64,000 nucleotides of DNA from an uncultured Roseobacter sp. (GTDB lineage Bacteria; Pseudomonadota; Alphaproteobacteria; Rhodobacterales; Rhodobacteraceae), in contig NZ_CANLQB010000013.1 in NCBI RefSeq assembly GCF_947493125.1, positions 26,385 to 90,384 on the forward strand, written 5' to 3'. Under the pieces are notes generated by a model. That model searched no databases, was not told the DNA's origin, and saw nothing but the letters and a program-made list of their open reading frames with translations. Made by a program: the position numbers and the translations under genes. Below, piece by piece: positions 35,231-45,200 of the stretch; position 1 is the stretch's first letter; each line of letters opens with the position of its first letter.

Positions 35231-36214
35231 TCATCGCGCATACCCCCCGCTGCGGTGCCACGCCCAGGCATCCGCGATCATGTCACCCATGGTCGAGCGC
35301 TCCGGCGTCCAGCCCAGCTCCTCGAGCGCGCGCACCGAACCCGACACCAGCCGGGTCGCATCGCCCGCCCGGCGCACCCCTTCCTCGACCGGCACCGGCC
35401 GGTTGGTGATCCGCCCCGCGGCCTCGATCACCTCGCGCACCGAAAAGCCGGTGCCGGTGCCGAGGTTGAAGACCCGGCTGCCGCGCCCCGCCTGCAGCCA
35501 GTGCAGCCCCTTCACATGGGCCTCCACCAGATCGCAGACATGCACGTAGTCACGAATGCAGGTGCCGTCGGGGGTGTCGTAATCGGTGCCGTGGATGGTC
35601 AGCGCCGGGCGCTGCCCGTCGACCGCCTGCAGGATTAGCGGCACCAGATGGGTCTCGGGCTGGTGGAATTCGCCCACCTCGGCCTCCGGATCGGCCCCCG
35701 CCACGTTGAAATAGCGAAAGATCACCGAGCGCAGCCCATGGGCGGCCTCGAAATCGCGCAGCATGTCCTCGATGGCCCGTTTCGAGGCGCCATAGGCGTT
35801 GAGCGGGTCCTGCGGGCAGTGCTCGTCCAGCGTCACCCCGTCCTGCTCGCCATAGGTGGCGCAGGTCGAGGAGAAGACAAAATCGCGACACCCCGCCGCC
35901 AGCGCCGCCTCGATCAGGTTGAGGCTCCCGGTCACGTTTGTGCGCCAGTAGCGCCCCGGATCCGACATCGCCTCGCCCACCTGGCTCAGCGCCGCGAAAT
36001 GCATCACCGCCTCCGGGGCATGGACCGCAAAAACCGCGTCGAGCCGGGCGCGGTCCAGCAGGTCGCCTTCCTCGAAGGGGCCGAATTTCACCGCATCGCG
36101 CCAGCCGGTATCGAGGTTGTCGAAGGTGACCGGGGTGTGGCCTGCAGCCCGCAGCGCCTTGCAGGCATGCGATCCGATATAACCGGCCCCGCCCGTGACG
36201 AGAATTGTGCCCAT
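35231..36214 (-). CDS. galE: UDP-glucose 4-epimerase
   Basis: The 327-residue extended short-chain dehydrogenase has the NAD fingerprint VTGGAGYIGSHACKAL, the Y-x-x-x-K pair in NAYGASK and the family segments SSTCATYGEQDG and RYFNVAGADPE. The length and motifs match GalE, which interconverts UDP-glucose and UDP-galactose through a 4-keto intermediate. It would supply UDP-galactose for the initiating transferase or the other glycosyltransferases here. It is divergent from the phosphomannomutase gene across about 200 bases. Other epimerases of similar fold are encoded at 39273 and 57524. Start ATG at 36214 has a GGAGCAG-like ribosome site. Confidence 0.94.
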   Translation of the reverse strand: MGTILVTGGAGYIGSHACKALRAAGHTPVTFDNLDTGWRDAVKFGPFEEGDLLDRARLDAVFAVHAPEAVMHFAALSQVGEAMSDPGRYWRTNVTGSLNLIEAALAAGCRDFVFSSTCATYGEQDGVTLDEHCPQDPLNAYGASKRAIEDMLRDFEAAHGLRSVIFRYFNVAGADPEAEVGEFHQPETHLVPLILQAVDGQRPALTIHGTDYDTPDGTCIRDYVHVCDLVEAHVKGLHWLQAGRGSRVFNLGTGTGFSVREVIEAAGRITNRPVPVEEGVRRAGDATRLVSGSVRALEELGWTPERSTMGDMIADAWAWHRSGGYAR

Positions 36215-36412
36215 GCTCTGCTCCTGTCTGTCCGGACCGTGGTGCTGCCCTCCCGCATATCAAACAGGCCGCCAATGGCGAGCGAAAAACAACACGTCCC
36301 AGAGGCGCGCGCGGGCTTGTGCCGGCCCGGGCCAGCGGGCATTGTGCGCCGCGCCCCACCCGGCATGATACGGCGCGCAGCGCCGGCGAACCCGCAACTG
36401 CAAGGACATGAC

Positions 36413-37798
36413 GTGGCTCCAAAATTCGGCACCAGCGGCCTGCGCGGCCTCGTGGTCGAGCTGACCCCCAACCTGATTGCCAGCTATACACGCGCCTTTC
36501 TGGCCAGCTGCCCGCACGGCGGCGCGGTGCATGTGGGGCGCGACCTGCGCGCCTCCTCCCCCGCCCTGGCACAGACGGTGCTCAAGACCGTCACCGGGGC
36601 CGGGCTCGCGGCGGTGGATCACGGCGTGCTGCCCACCCCGGCGCTGGCGCTGGCCGCGGGCACGGCGGGCCAGGCGGCGATCATGATCACCGGCAGCCAC
36701 ATCCCCGCCGACCGCAACGGGCTGAAGTTCTACCGCCCCGACGGCGAGATCGGCAAGGCGGATGAGGCGGCGATCCTGGCCGCCTGCGAGACCGCCCCGC
36801 CCCCTGCCCCGGCACCCGGAACGCTGCAGCAGAGCGCGGAGGCGCTTCGGGCCTATGCCGCGCGTTACCTCGACGCCTTTGGCCCGTCGGCCCTCGCCGG
36901 GCTCCGGGTCGGGGTCTATGAGCACAGCTCGGTGGCCCGCGACGTGCTGGGCGACGTGCTGGAGGGGCTGGGCGCCGAGGTGGTGCGGCTGGCGCGCTCG
37001 GAAACCTTCATCCCCGTCGATACCGAAGCGGTGGACCCGGAGACGCGCACACAACTGTCGGACTGGTGCCGCGATCACGGGCTTGATGCGCTGGTCTCCA
37101 CCGATGGCGACGCCGACCGCCCCATGGTCACCGATGCCGCCGGTCGGATCGTGCCCGGCGATGTGCTGGGCCCGCTCACCGCGCGCAGCCTGGCTGCTGC
37201 GGTGATCTGCACCCCGGTCTCCTCGAACACGCTGGTCGATGCGATGCAGGGGTTCACCCAGGTTCGGCGCACGAAGATCGGCTCCCCCTTCGTCATCGCC
37301 GCCATGGAAGAGACCGCAGGCGCCCGCGTCGTGGGCTATGAGGCCAATGGCGGCTTCCTGCTGGGCTTTGCGGCAGAGGGGCCCGCCGGCCCGCTCGCGC
37401 CGCTGATGACGCGCGACTGCCTGCTGCCCATCCTGGCCCCGCTGGCCACCGCACGGGCCGCGGGCCAGCCGCTGGCGGATGTGGTGGCCGCCCTGCCCGC
37501 CCGCTTCACCGCCGCCGACCGCATCGCGGGGATCGAGACCGACCGCTCTCGCGCCTTCCTGGAGCAGCTGACCGACAGCCCGGAGGCGCGCCGCGGCTTT
37601 TTCGACGGGCGCGCGGCGGAAGCGGGCGTGGATCTCACCGACGGGCTGCGACTGACCTTTGCGGATGGCACGATCATCCACCTGCGGCCCTCGGGCAACG
37701 CCCCCGAGTTCCGCTGCTATGCCGAAGCAGACAGCCCCGACCGGGCCGAGGCGCTCATGCGCGAGACCCTGCAGGCGGTGGCGGACCGGCTGGGCTGA
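36413..37798 (+). CDS. Phosphomannomutase / phosphoglucomutase family
   Basis: The start is GTG at 36413, seven bases after AAGGAC; a far longer upstream open frame is a shadow. The 461-residue protein begins APKFGTSGLRG, has the phosphoserine loop ITGSHIPADRNG with S95 and the metal-binding STDGDADRP, then EANGGFLLG and, near the end, RPSGNAPEFRCY. These are the four signature loops of the alpha-D-phosphohexomutase family. The active-site TGSHIP version is common in phosphomannomutases, which convert mannose-6-phosphate to mannose-1-phosphate for ManC at 17854. A role with glucose-1-phosphate for the rhamnose and UDP-glucose routes is also possible. It converges on the ASST-like gene, ten bases away. 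Confidence 0.9.
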   Translation: MAPKFGTSGLRGLVVELTPNLIASYTRAFLASCPHGGAVHVGRDLRASSPALAQTVLKTVTGAGLAAVDHGVLPTPALALAAGTAGQAAIMITGSHIPADRNGLKFYRPDGEIGKADEAAILAACETAPPPAPAPGTLQQSAEALRAYAARYLDAFGPSALAGLRVGVYEHSSVARDVLGDVLEGLGAEVVRLARSETFIPVDTEAVDPETRTQLSDWCRDHGLDALVSTDGDADRPMVTDAAGRIVPGDVLGPLTARSLAAAVICTPVSSNTLVDAMQGFTQVRRTKIGSPFVIAAMEETAGARVVGYEANGGFLLGFAAEGPAGPLAPLMTRDCLLPILAPLATARAAGQPLADVVAALPARFTAADRIAGIETDRSRAFLEQLTDSPEARRGFFDGRAAEAGVDLTDGLRLTFADGTIIHLRPSGNAPEFRCYAEADSPDRAEALMRETLQAVADRLG

Positions 37799-37807
37799 GG
37801 CCCCGCG

Positions 37808-39151
37808 TCAGTTGGCGCAGGCGCTCTCGAATGCGGCGACCTGGCCCGCGCTGAGGTAATAGCCGTTGCGCATCACAAAGCGCGAGCGGATGTCGCTCAG
37901 CACCCTACCCTGGGCATCCACATGCACCACCTGCCCCGGCACGCCCTGAAACACGATGCCGCCATCGGGCAGAAGCTGGTGGTTGCCGGTCACCTTGCGG
38001 TACCAGTCGTATTGCTCCGGCCCCACCCGGATCTCGCGCGGCCCCTCGAAGGGCTGATAGTCGATCAGGGAGTGATCGAAGTTGGAGCGGTTGTTGTAGA
38101 CCGACACGCCGGCGCGATACCAATGCGGATCATGCGGGCGGTTGAAGAAGGACCGCCACAGGATCCGGCCGGTCGAACCTTCGACCACCGCGATCATATT
38201 GACCTGCCGCAGGCTGATCAGCACCGCGTCATCGGGGAAGGCCGCCGTGCGCCCGCCGTTCAGCAGCGCCGCATTGGCGTGATAGGGATCGCGCGTGTGA
38301 ACGGGCCGCGCGCCCGCCCGCTGTTCCAGCGGCGAGAACCGTATGTTTTCATTCTCCGCACCATAGCGGAAGGTGGCGGCATTGCTGTCGAGCAGCATCG
38401 CCGAGAGAATGGGCTCGTCCGGGTTCGCCAGCACCAGATCGCGCAGCGCGAAATGCTCCCGCGCGGCGCCGGTCTGAACATCGACTGACACCACAACGTC
38501 ATTGCGCCACAGGGTCAGCTCGCCCTGATGCGGGTCGATCTCGTGGTGATAGCCGATCCCGCCCTCGGCCTCGCGGGTCCAGAGCGGTGTGCCGCACCAG
38601 TCCACCGCGCGCAGCACACCGGAGGTATTGGCCACCACGACACCGTCCTGCGTATAGGTGATCCGCCGCGGCGAATTCGAAGTGCCCACGACCGGGAACC
38701 GCCAGGTCCGCGCCACCGCGCCCTGCATGTCCATCAGATGCACGGTCGGCACCGGCGCACCGTCCTGATCGAAGAACCCGTAGAGCATGTAATAGCCCTC
38801 GGTCAGCTCGGTCTGCAGCGCCACCTGCCCGTCCACCGCATTGGTCTCGAGACCGGCCTCGAGCTCGAAGGGGTTCTCGCTGCCGGTCAGCGCCAGAAAC
38901 CGCTCCCAGAGCGTGGCATCGTCAAACTCGTCGCCGCGCACGAAGTCGCGGATCTCGCGCATGACCTTGTAAGGAAAGACCTTGTGCTTGAAGACCGCAT
39001 AGGCCCAGAGGCCCCCCAGCGTCGTCAACACCATGAAAATGATCAGCACCAGCCAGACCGGGATTTTGGCGAATAACACACGTTCCAAAAGAGAATCCGT
39101 TTCTTCAAATACCGTACAAAAACACCGCCCGTGACATAGCCAACGGCGCAT
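37808..39151 (-). CDS. Arylsulfotransferase-like (ASST family) membrane-anchored protein
   Basis: The 447-residue reading has one N-terminal membrane segment (PVWLVLIIFMVLTTLGGLWA) followed by a beta-propeller-like periplasmic domain. Family segments include GIGYHHEIDPH, FNRPHDPHWYRAG, NFDHSLIDYQPF and VTGNHQLLPDGG, with histidines at places expected for the catalytic and binding residues of ASST. Known ASST enzymes move sulfate from phenolic esters without PAPS, in the periplasm. This version is anchored and could sulfate polymer outside the cytoplasm, or act on other esters. The start is uncertain: ATG at 39151 has a weak ribosome site, and TTG at 39088 would remove a cysteine-rich lead. 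Confidence 0.8.
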   Translation of the reverse strand: MRRWLCHGRCFCTVFEETDSLLERVLFAKIPVWLVLIIFMVLTTLGGLWAYAVFKHKVFPYKVMREIRDFVRGDEFDDATLWERFLALTGSENPFELEAGLETNAVDGQVALQTELTEGYYMLYGFFDQDGAPVPTVHLMDMQGAVARTWRFPVVGTSNSPRRITYTQDGVVVANTSGVLRAVDWCGTPLWTREAEGGIGYHHEIDPHQGELTLWRNDVVVSVDVQTGAAREHFALRDLVLANPDEPILSAMLLDSNAATFRYGAENENIRFSPLEQRAGARPVHTRDPYHANAALLNGGRTAAFPDDAVLISLRQVNMIAVVEGSTGRILWRSFFNRPHDPHWYRAGVSVYNNRSNFDHSLIDYQPFEGPREIRVGPEQYDWYRKVTGNHQLLPDGGIVFQGVPGQVVHVDAQGRVLSDIRSRFVMRNGYYLSAGQVAAFESACAN

Positions 39152-39272
39152 AATGTGACAAGATATTGTTCTAAAGCCCCGGGGCCAGAGTTAACGGACG
39201 CGCAGGTGCCCTGAAGGGCGGGGCCTGCGAAATCCCCTTTCGGGCTGGGGCGTTTTCCGTCACTAAAGGCCC

Positions 39273-40277
39273 ATGCAACGCACCGCTCTCGTCACCGGAT
39301 CCGCAGGCTTCATCGGCTATTTCACCACCCGCGCCCTGCTCGATGCGGGCTGGCGCGTGGTGGGGCTCGATGCGCTCACCGACTACTACGAGGTGGCCCT
39401 GAAGGAGCGCCGCCACGCGATGCTCGCACAGTCCCGGGACTTCACGCCCGTGGTGGGGCGGCTGGAAGAGCCCGGACGGCTGGCCGCCCTTTTCGAGGCG
39501 CATACTCCCGATCTGGTGGTGCATCTCGCCGCCCAGGCGGGCGTGCGCTATTCGATCGACAACCCGGCGTCTTACGTGCAGGCCAATCTGGTGGGCACCG
39601 CCGAGTTGCTCGAGGCCGCCCGCGCGCATCCGCCCGCGCATATGCTTCTGGCCTCGACCTCCTCGGTCTATGGCGCCAATACCGAGATGCCGTACCGCGA
39701 GACCCACAAGGTCGACACCCAGATGTCCTTCTATGCCGCCACCAAGAAGGCCACCGAGGCGATGGCCCATTCCTATGCGCATCTCTACGACCTGCCCACG
39801 ACGATGTTCCGCTTTTTCACCGTCTACGGCCCTTGGGGGCGGCCTGACATGGCGCATTTCAAATTCACCCGCGCCATCCTCGAAGGGCGCCCCATCGACG
39901 TCTACAACAACGGCGAGATGATGCGCGACTTCACCTATATCGACGATCTCGTCACGGCCCTCGTGGCCCTCGCCGATGTGGTGCCGGACCCGGCGGACCC
40001 GGTGGCGGATGACAGTCTCTCACCCGTGGCGCCCTTCCGGGTGGTCAATATCGGCAACGGAGCGCCGGTGAAGCTGATGGACTACATCGCCGCCATCGAG
40101 ACCGCCTGCGGGCGGGTGGCGGAAAAGACCCTCCTGCCCATGCAGCCCGGAGACGTGCCCGCCACCTGGGCCGATGCCGGCCTGCTCGACACACTGCTGG
40201 GCCCGCGGCAGGTGACACCGCTCGACGTGGGCATCGGCCGCTTCGTGGACTGGTACAGGGACTATTACGGCGTATAG
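39273..40277 (+). CDS. NAD-dependent epimerase, UDP-glucuronate 4-epimerase-like
   Basis: The 334-residue enzyme has the NAD fingerprint VTGSAGFIGYFTTRAL, a DYYEVALKERR segment, HLAAQAGVRYSIDNP and the Y-x-x-x-K pair in SFYAATKK. The A-Q-A-G-V-R-Y-S and R-x-F-T-V-Y-G-P-W-G-R-P-D-M segments are the signature of the GAE/CapI group that converts UDP-glucuronate to UDP-galacturonate. UDP-glucuronate would come from the dehydrogenase encoded at 55452. Together they would give the exopolysaccharide acidic sugars. It reads toward the ABC transporter, 138 bases upstream of it. It diverges from the ASST-like gene. Confidence 0.9.
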   Translation: MQRTALVTGSAGFIGYFTTRALLDAGWRVVGLDALTDYYEVALKERRHAMLAQSRDFTPVVGRLEEPGRLAALFEAHTPDLVVHLAAQAGVRYSIDNPASYVQANLVGTAELLEAARAHPPAHMLLASTSSVYGANTEMPYRETHKVDTQMSFYAATKKATEAMAHSYAHLYDLPTTMFRFFTVYGPWGRPDMAHFKFTRAILEGRPIDVYNNGEMMRDFTYIDDLVTALVALADVVPDPADPVADDSLSPVAPFRVVNIGNGAPVKLMDYIAAIETACGRVAEKTLLPMQPGDVPATWADAGLLDTLLGPRQVTPLDVGIGRFVDWYRDYYGV

Positions 40278-40415
40278 AGGCTGTTTTCGGGTCTGGGCGG
40301 CGGTCCGGATGCGGGGGCCGAGGCCCGTCCACCGGCAGGTGGCCCAGGCCCCCCAGTTCTTTACAGCCCCTGTGATCCTGCCTACGTAGGACGCCTACGG
40401 TCTCCAAGGCATGCC

Positions 40416-42182
40416 ATGATGATGACGCGCGCTCAGTCGAACATTAACAGGGGAATGCTTGGCAGGCTCTTGCGGGAAAATCTGCGCAGCCAGTCCTTCA
40501 ACTACGGTGTCGCGATCCTGGCAATGATCGTGATCGCGGTCATGACCGCGCTCACCGCCTGGATCATGAAGGATATCATCGATTCAATGGTCGGCTCCGG
40601 CAACCGCGCGGCGGTCTTTTCGGTCGCCGCGGCGGTGGCGGCGATCTTCACGGTGAAAGGCATCGCCTCCTATATCCAGGTCATCGCGCTCAGCCGCGCG
40701 GGCAACCGCATCGTCGCGGATCAGCAGCGCAAGCTCTACGACCGGCTGCTGAAGCATGGCGTGGCGTTTTTCAACACGCTGGAAAGCTCCAACATCCTGA
40801 TGCGGGTCACCACCTCGGCGCAGGCGGCGCGCGTGGTGATCGACACGCTGATCATGGGCTTCGTGCGGGACCTTTTGACCCTGGTCGGTCTGATCATCGT
40901 GATGGTCTACCAGCAGCCCACGCTGTCGTTCTTCTCGCTGGTCTTCGGGCCGCTGGCCGTTCTGGGCGTGCGCCAGATCCTCAAACGGGTGCAGAGCATC
41001 GTCGAGGCGAACATGGCGTCGACCGCCGAGATCATCAAAGTGGTGCAGGAGACCTCCACCGGCATCCGCGTGGTCAAGGCCTTCGCGCTGGAAAAGCTGA
41101 TGGCCGCGCGCATGAATGCCGCCGTGACCACGGTGGAGAGCCGCTCCAACGCCATGGCGCGGCTGCAAGGCGCCACGAGCCCGCTGATGGAGACGCTTTC
41201 GGGCTTTGCCATCGCCTCCGTGGTGGCACTGAGCACGGTCAGCATCTTCGGCGATGACGCCACCTCGCCGGGGGAGCTGATGTCCTTCGTGACCGCGCTC
41301 CTGATGGCCTATGACCCGGCCAAGCGGCTGGCGCGCATGCGCGTGGTGATCGAGGAAGGGCTGGTGGGCGTGGGGCTCATGTACCAGATCCTCGACACGC
41401 CGATTGCGGTCAGCGAAGACCCCGACGCCACCCCCCTGCCCGATGGGCCGGGCGAGGTGCGCTTTGCAGATGTCACCTTCGGCTACGAGGCCACGGCGCC
41501 GCTGTTGCGGGGCCTCGACGTGAGTTTTGCCGCCGGCAAGACCACGGCGCTGGTGGGGCCCTCGGGGGGCGGGAAATCCACTATCATCAACCTCATTCTG
41601 CGGCTCTATGATCCCGGGGAAGGCCGGGTCGAGATCGACGGGTTTGATGTGCGGGGCGCCAGTTTCGCCTCGTTGCGCGACAAGATCGCCTTCGTGGGCC
41701 AGGAGACCTTCCTCTTTGACGGCAGCCTGAAAGAGAACATCGCCATGGGGCGGGAAAACGCCTCGGATGAGGAGATCATTGCAGCGGCCCAAGCCGCCAA
41801 TGCGCATGACTTCATTTCGGCGATGCCGCAGGGCTATGACACGGATGTGGGCGAGAATGGTGCCAACCTCTCGGGCGGACAGCGCCAGCGCATTGCCATC
41901 GCCCGCGCGATCCTGCGCGACAGCCCGATCCTGATCATGGACGAGGCCACCAGCGCGCTCGATTCCGAATCCGAATATCTGGTGAACGAGGCGCTTCAGA
42001 AGCTCTCCAGGGGCCGCACGGCGATTGTGATCGCGCACCGGCTCTCGACCATCCTCAGCGCCGACCGGATCGTGGTGATCAAGGACGGCCAGGTGGTCGA
42101 GGAAGGCTCGCAAAGTGAACTTCTGTCGCAGGGCGGGCTCTTCAAATCGCTCTACGACCGGCAGTTCAACGCCGCCGAATAA
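40416..42182 (+). CDS. ABC exporter, MsbA-like fused membrane/ATPase protein
   Basis: The 588-residue half-transporter has six membrane helices in the first 320 residues and a nucleotide-binding domain with Walker A GPSGGGKST (residues 381-389), signature LSGGQRQRIAIARAIL (from residue 485), Walker B ILIMDEATSALD and the switch histidine in AHRLST. This is the exporter type that flips lipids or lipid-linked oligosaccharides (MsbA, PglK, WlaB). No Wzx-type flippase is seen in the window, so this protein is a candidate for moving the lipid-linked repeat unit. No HlyD-type partner is present, which argues against protein secretion. The start could be any of three successive ATGs at 40416-40422. 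Confidence 0.88.
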   Translation: MMMTRAQSNINRGMLGRLLRENLRSQSFNYGVAILAMIVIAVMTALTAWIMKDIIDSMVGSGNRAAVFSVAAAVAAIFTVKGIASYIQVIALSRAGNRIVADQQRKLYDRLLKHGVAFFNTLESSNILMRVTTSAQAARVVIDTLIMGFVRDLLTLVGLIIVMVYQQPTLSFFSLVFGPLAVLGVRQILKRVQSIVEANMASTAEIIKVVQETSTGIRVVKAFALEKLMAARMNAAVTTVESRSNAMARLQGATSPLMETLSGFAIASVVALSTVSIFGDDATSPGELMSFVTALLMAYDPAKRLARMRVVIEEGLVGVGLMYQILDTPIAVSEDPDATPLPDGPGEVRFADVTFGYEATAPLLRGLDVSFAAGKTTALVGPSGGGKSTIINLILRLYDPGEGRVEIDGFDVRGASFASLRDKIAFVGQETFLFDGSLKENIAMGRENASDEEIIAAAQAANAHDFISAMPQGYDTDVGENGANLSGGQRQRIAIARAILRDSPILIMDEATSALDSESEYLVNEALQKLSRGRTAIVIAHRLSTILSADRIVVIKDGQVVEEGSQSELLSQGGLFKSLYDRQFNAAE

Positions 42183-42236
42183 CAGGCTCTAAATAGCCGG
42201 GGCGAGCTCTGCCCGCGCCTTTGGCGGCCCGCGCGG

Positions 42237-42252
42237 ATTTCGCATGCGAAAC
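42237..42252. promoter_or_regulatory. Candidate parS-like palindrome (copy 1)
   Basis: ATTTCGCATGCGAAAC contains the 14-bp palindrome TTTCGCATGCGAAA. It differs from the perfect 16-bp copy beside parA only at the first base. It sits between two convergent genes, where no promoter is expected, which fits a partition or other protein-binding site better than an operator. Confidence 0.55.
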
Positions 42253-42266
42253 CCGCGCGTGTCCGA

Positions 42267-45200
42267 TCAGAACAGCAGGTCGATCTCCGAGTCCTCGATG
42301 ACGCGGGGCGCATCATCGTCGAAGGAGCCCTGCCCCTGCCTCAGCGCATCCCACAGGCTCTGTGTTTCGCCGCTCCCGGAGTTGGGATTGCCGATTACCT
42401 GCGCACCGGGGCTCGCATTGCCCTTGCTGATCTCGAAGATGATCTCATCCGCCTGGAAGTCGATGATCGTCTGCGCGGTATAGCCATTGTCGAGCCCGAT
42501 GACGCGGATCTCGTCGAACATGCCGTGCAGCGCATCCACCCCGATCAGCTTGTGCGTGCCCGCCCCGCCTTGATAGGCCGACAGGTCGATCTGCAGCGTG
42601 CCGTCAAGCGACACGCCCGAGCGTACCGGGCTGCCGGTCTGATCCCAGGCCCCGGAGCGGAATTCCTCCAGCGTCGAGAACCCATCGGCATCCGCCACGA
42701 AACTCAGGCTCGCATCATCCTCCATCTGCAGGATCGCGTTGCCGGAGCTGTCGCCGTCGAAACCGACCTTGGCATCGGATCCTTCAATGCGCAGCTCGCT
42801 GTCCTTCGAGAGCACCATCGACGCCTTGTCCGTGGCCAGAATGGCCTGCGCATTGTCGCGCACAAGCATCTGCAGATCGCCGGTGAGTTTGTCGGTATTG
42901 ACGAAGCGGCCCCCGGCCACATCCACCTGCAGCTCTCCGCCAGCGGTATAGCCATCGGCCCAGAACTGGCCGGACCCGTCGACGAGAACGCGCCCGTCCG
43001 CGCCGCCGGTGGCCAGCACATCGCGGACCTCCAGCAGCCCCGAGCTGACCGACAGCCGGCCGCCCGCGCCGAGGTCGAGATCGTCGATCCGGGTGGTGAG
43101 CATGCCGTAGTTCACCCAGTTGCCGCCCAGATCCACCTGGTCGCCATCCGTGGGCAGCTCGCCGCTGTCCCAGTTGATCCCGTTGTCCCAGCGAATGCCG
43201 TCGCCGAGGTCGTTGGGGATGAAGCGATGCGCCTTGACGTCGGTGGTCGAATCCAGCGCGATGCCAAAGCCGTTCTGGAAGTAGTCGACGATATCGCTGG
43301 CCGACACCAGATCGTCGAAGGCCGTGCCCGAGAGCGACAGGATATAATCCATCAGCCCGTCGATGGTCGCCTCCTGCCCGTCGGTCAACTGGTCCGCGTA
43401 GCGCTGGATCGTCGTCTGCATCGCCTGATCCACATCGGTGCCGTCGAGGTTGCGATCCATCGCCGCATCCTTCCAGCGCACCGGATCGGCGCCCAGCCAG
43501 TTCAGAACCTTGGTGTCGTCATAGAAGAACGACGCCTCGTCCTTCTGTGCCACCGCGAAGCTGGAGACCTGCTTGTCCTGCAGATCGGACGGGTCATCGG
43601 GGTTGGCCAGATGCGCGATGATATTGTCGAGCAGCGTGGTCTCGTAGCCCCCGTTGCTGGCGCCCCAGCCCTTCGCCCCGATGCTCTGCGCATCCTTGTA
43701 GGCGCCGGAGGTGATCACGTTGTCGGCAAAATAGGTGAAGTTGCCCACATGCCCGAACTTCTTGTAGTTGCCGCCGAGGAAGTTCACCGCCACGTTGTTG
43801 TCGGTGAAAAGGTTGTTCTCGGCATAGGCGCCACCGCGCAGCTGCGCCCCGATGGAAGCCGACTGCGACGAGATGTTGTCGCGGTAGGTCACATCGCTGG
43901 TGTTCCACTGCAGATAGACGTTGTGGCTGAACTGGTCGGGCGCGTGGCCCGTGCCGTCCATGTTGTACCCCTCCCGCCAGGCGTTGTGGTGAAAGACGTT
44001 GCCTTCGACCAGCAGGTTCGAGGTGTTCACCCCCAGCAGACCCTGCGTGACACCGCTGCCGTCGGCCGTGTTGGTGATGGTGTAGCTGATGGTGGAATCG
44101 TGCAGCGTGATGTGGTCGCTGTCGCGGATCCCCATACCATCGCTGAACAGATCCAAATCGGTCATCAGGACGTTGCTGGCGTTCTTCACGCCGACCCCGC
44201 CGAGGATCTTCAGATCGGACATCACCACATTCTGCGAGGGCAGCTGCGAGATCGAGACAGAGGTGTCGAGCACCGGCGGCGCGCCGTTTCCATAGGAGGT
44301 GATATACACCGGGTGCAGCTCGCTCTCACCGGTGGTGCCGCGGGTCACAACCTTGCCGACATCGTCGTAGGTATAGCCCCTCTCGAACAGCAGCCAGTGC
44401 GAGTTCGGCGCCTGCACGCTGCCGGTGAGCCCGTACCAAAGCATCATGCCCGCATCGGAGGCCAGCGCCATATCTTCGGTGGCCCCGTATTCGGTATGCT
44501 CCAGCATCCACTTGGTGTCGATATCGCCCACCGCGATGCCTTCCCGCGCGGCGATGTCCTTGAGGCTGAGGGCATCCTTGCTCTCGGAGACATAGACCTT
44601 GCGGTGGTTGTCGCCGGTTTCCACGACGATCTCGCCATCGCTGCCGGTCTCCAGCATGTAATGCTCGCCCATGCCCCATCCGGCGCCCTGCGTCGGTGTC
44701 TGCACATCGAGCTGCGCCGTGCCGACCCCGGTGCTGCCATTGGCATAGGTCACCTTGTAGTCGAAGGAGAGATCGCCTGCGTAATCGGTGCCCGACAGGA
44801 CCAATGCAAAGGTATTGTCGGGGTTCACCGTCACATGACCCACATCCGGGCCGTCGATGATCTCGAGGGATTCGATCGTCTTCCCGGTGTCGATCTGCAG
44901 CGTCGTGGTGCGGCCCCCCGAGACGGCGAGAGTCTCTCCAGGGGTGAACTCCTGCGCCTCCAGGCGATCGGGCCCGTCTCCGTTGTTCTCCGCCGGGATC
45001 CGCGGCAACACCGGCTCCTGCGGATCACCGCTGCCACCGCCGCTGCCGGTGTCGGGGTCCGGGTCCGGATCGGGCGTCGGATCAGGATCCGGATCAGGCG
45101 GCTGGCCAGAACCGGAATCGGGATCAGGGTCTGGATCCGGCACAGGATCAGGGTCGGGGTCTGGCACTGGGCCGGGATCGTCGGAGACGCCTTCCAGAAG

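Noticed and set aside
35648..36412. Upstream extension of the phosphomannomutase frame
   Set aside because: It overlaps galE antisense and has no family similarity; the family begins at K-F-G-T-S-G just after GTG 36413.
45020..45181. Possible CRISPR or non-coding tandem repeat
   Set aside because: The short units encode in-frame P-D repeats within a gene; there are no spacer-like segments.
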